NCBI GenBank assembly: GCA_029856295.1
Contig: JAHQWS010000167.1
Coordinates: forward strand, 1-5,657
Source of the DNA: Promethearchaeia archaeon
GTDB taxonomy: Archaea > Asgardarchaeota > Lokiarchaeia > Sigyniarchaeales > SOKP01
DNA length: 5,657 nucleotides
Reading direction: 5' to 3'
The translations under genes were made by a program, and so were the position numbers. Under the pieces are notes generated by a model. The model was not told where the DNA came from, searched no databases, and saw only the letters and a program-made list of their open reading frames with translations. Shown one piece after another: positions 5,522-5,657 of the stretch (position 1 is the first letter of the stretch; the number at the start of each line of letters is the position of its first letter).

Positions 5522-5553
5522 AATGCAACTAAAAAAGGTTAGGTGTGTTAATT

Positions 5554-5657
5554 GTGAAATTATGGAAAAGAGAAGATGATGATATTTTAAGTAATGGTTC
5601 GCCTCACGAGACATTAGGATTTTCTAAAGGGAAGAATTACCTTCAGATGTCCACAGA
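5554..5657 (+). CDS. 5' end of an unrecognised gene, cut by the window edge
   Basis: The first 34 codons are visible, starting MKLWKREDDDILSNGSP and continuing HETLGFSKGKNYLQMST. The start is GTG at 5554, with AGGTG (5541-5545) 8 nt upstream. A GTG at 5545 is also in frame but overlaps that site, and an in-frame stop at 5530 closes the frame above. Composition becomes less AT-rich exactly at the start, as expected of coding sequence. The N-terminus is charged, with no signal peptide. No family can be named from so short a piece. It is transcribed divergently from the thiolase operon. Confidence 0.65.
   Translation, partial: MKLWKREDDDILSNGSPHETLGFSKGKNYLQMST

Larger units (their letters stand above)
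5138..5553. other. Divergent intergenic region, AT-rich, with several inverted repeats
   Basis: This 416-bp stretch separates the minus-strand thiolase operon from the plus-strand gene starting at 5554 and should hold promoters for both. I see four inverted repeats (5181-5197, 5221-5277, 5251-5264, 5299-5316), a TATAAT box at 5298-5303, a longer-range pairing in 5341-5484, and a start-less open frame (5357-5521). No tRNA, recognised riboswitch or insertion sequence is visible. For the operon, TATAAA on the minus strand (5178-5173) is a possible -10 box, but I find no convincing -35 partner. Confidence 0.6.

Noticed and set aside
5138..5553. CRISPR array, tRNA, recognised riboswitch or insertion sequence in the large intergenic region
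   Set aside because: There are no regularly spaced repeats, no cloverleaf with a T-loop GTTCRA motif, no known aptamer core, and no terminal inverted repeats with a transposase.

Overview
The window looks like an AT-rich bacterial chromosome segment, most likely from a low-GC Firmicute of the Clostridia type. The support is strong purine-rich Shine-Dalgarno sites (GGAGG, GAGGTGA), use of GTG as well as ATG starts, and very AT-rich intergenic DNA with T-runs. This is inference from composition. An archaeal host is less likely but not excluded, because DUF35/thiolase pairs are common in Archaea.

Layout, left to right. (1) An unrecognised plus-strand gene (7-534) that is open at the left edge. 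(2) A convergent minus-strand gene (531-1514) for a CrtC/AttH-like (DUF7065/DUF7064-type) beta-barrel protein; the two stop codons overlap in the tetranucleotide TTAA. (3) An AT-rich gap of about 230 bp with a tandem repeat, an inverted repeat and a weak terminator. (4) A compact four-gene minus-strand operon (5137 down to 1749): DUF35 Zn-ribbon/OB protein, thiolase-like protein 1, thiolase-like protein 2, second DUF35 protein. Its gaps are 11, 1 and 5 nt, and ribosome binding sites lie inside the ends of the preceding genes. (5) A divergent intergenic region of 416 bp with several inverted repeats and a start-less small reading frame. (6) The first 34 codons of an unrecognised plus-strand gene beginning with GTG at 5554.

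The core is the mirror-ordered DUF35-thiolase-thiolase-DUF35 operon. Characterised systems with a thiolase-fold enzyme and a DUF35 partner include benzoylsuccinyl-CoA thiolase BbsAB of anaerobic toluene degradation, the Ltp2/ChsH2 retro-aldolase of steroid side-chain degradation, and the archaeal acetoacetyl-CoA thiolase/HMG-CoA synthase/DUF35 complex. Here two such pairs are co-transcribed. Thiolase 1 keeps a cysteine at the nucleophile position (C79) but has Asn in place of the usual GHP histidine. Thiolase 2 has lost both the nucleophilic Cys (Gly86 by alignment) and the His (Asn357). The operon may therefore encode a heteromeric complex, or two sequential enzymes, one Claisen-type and one aldolase-like or structural. 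No dehydrogenase, CoA ligase or CoA transferase lies in the window, so the substrate cannot be assigned. The nearby CrtC-like protein weakly hints at a hydrophobic or isoprenoid-like compound.
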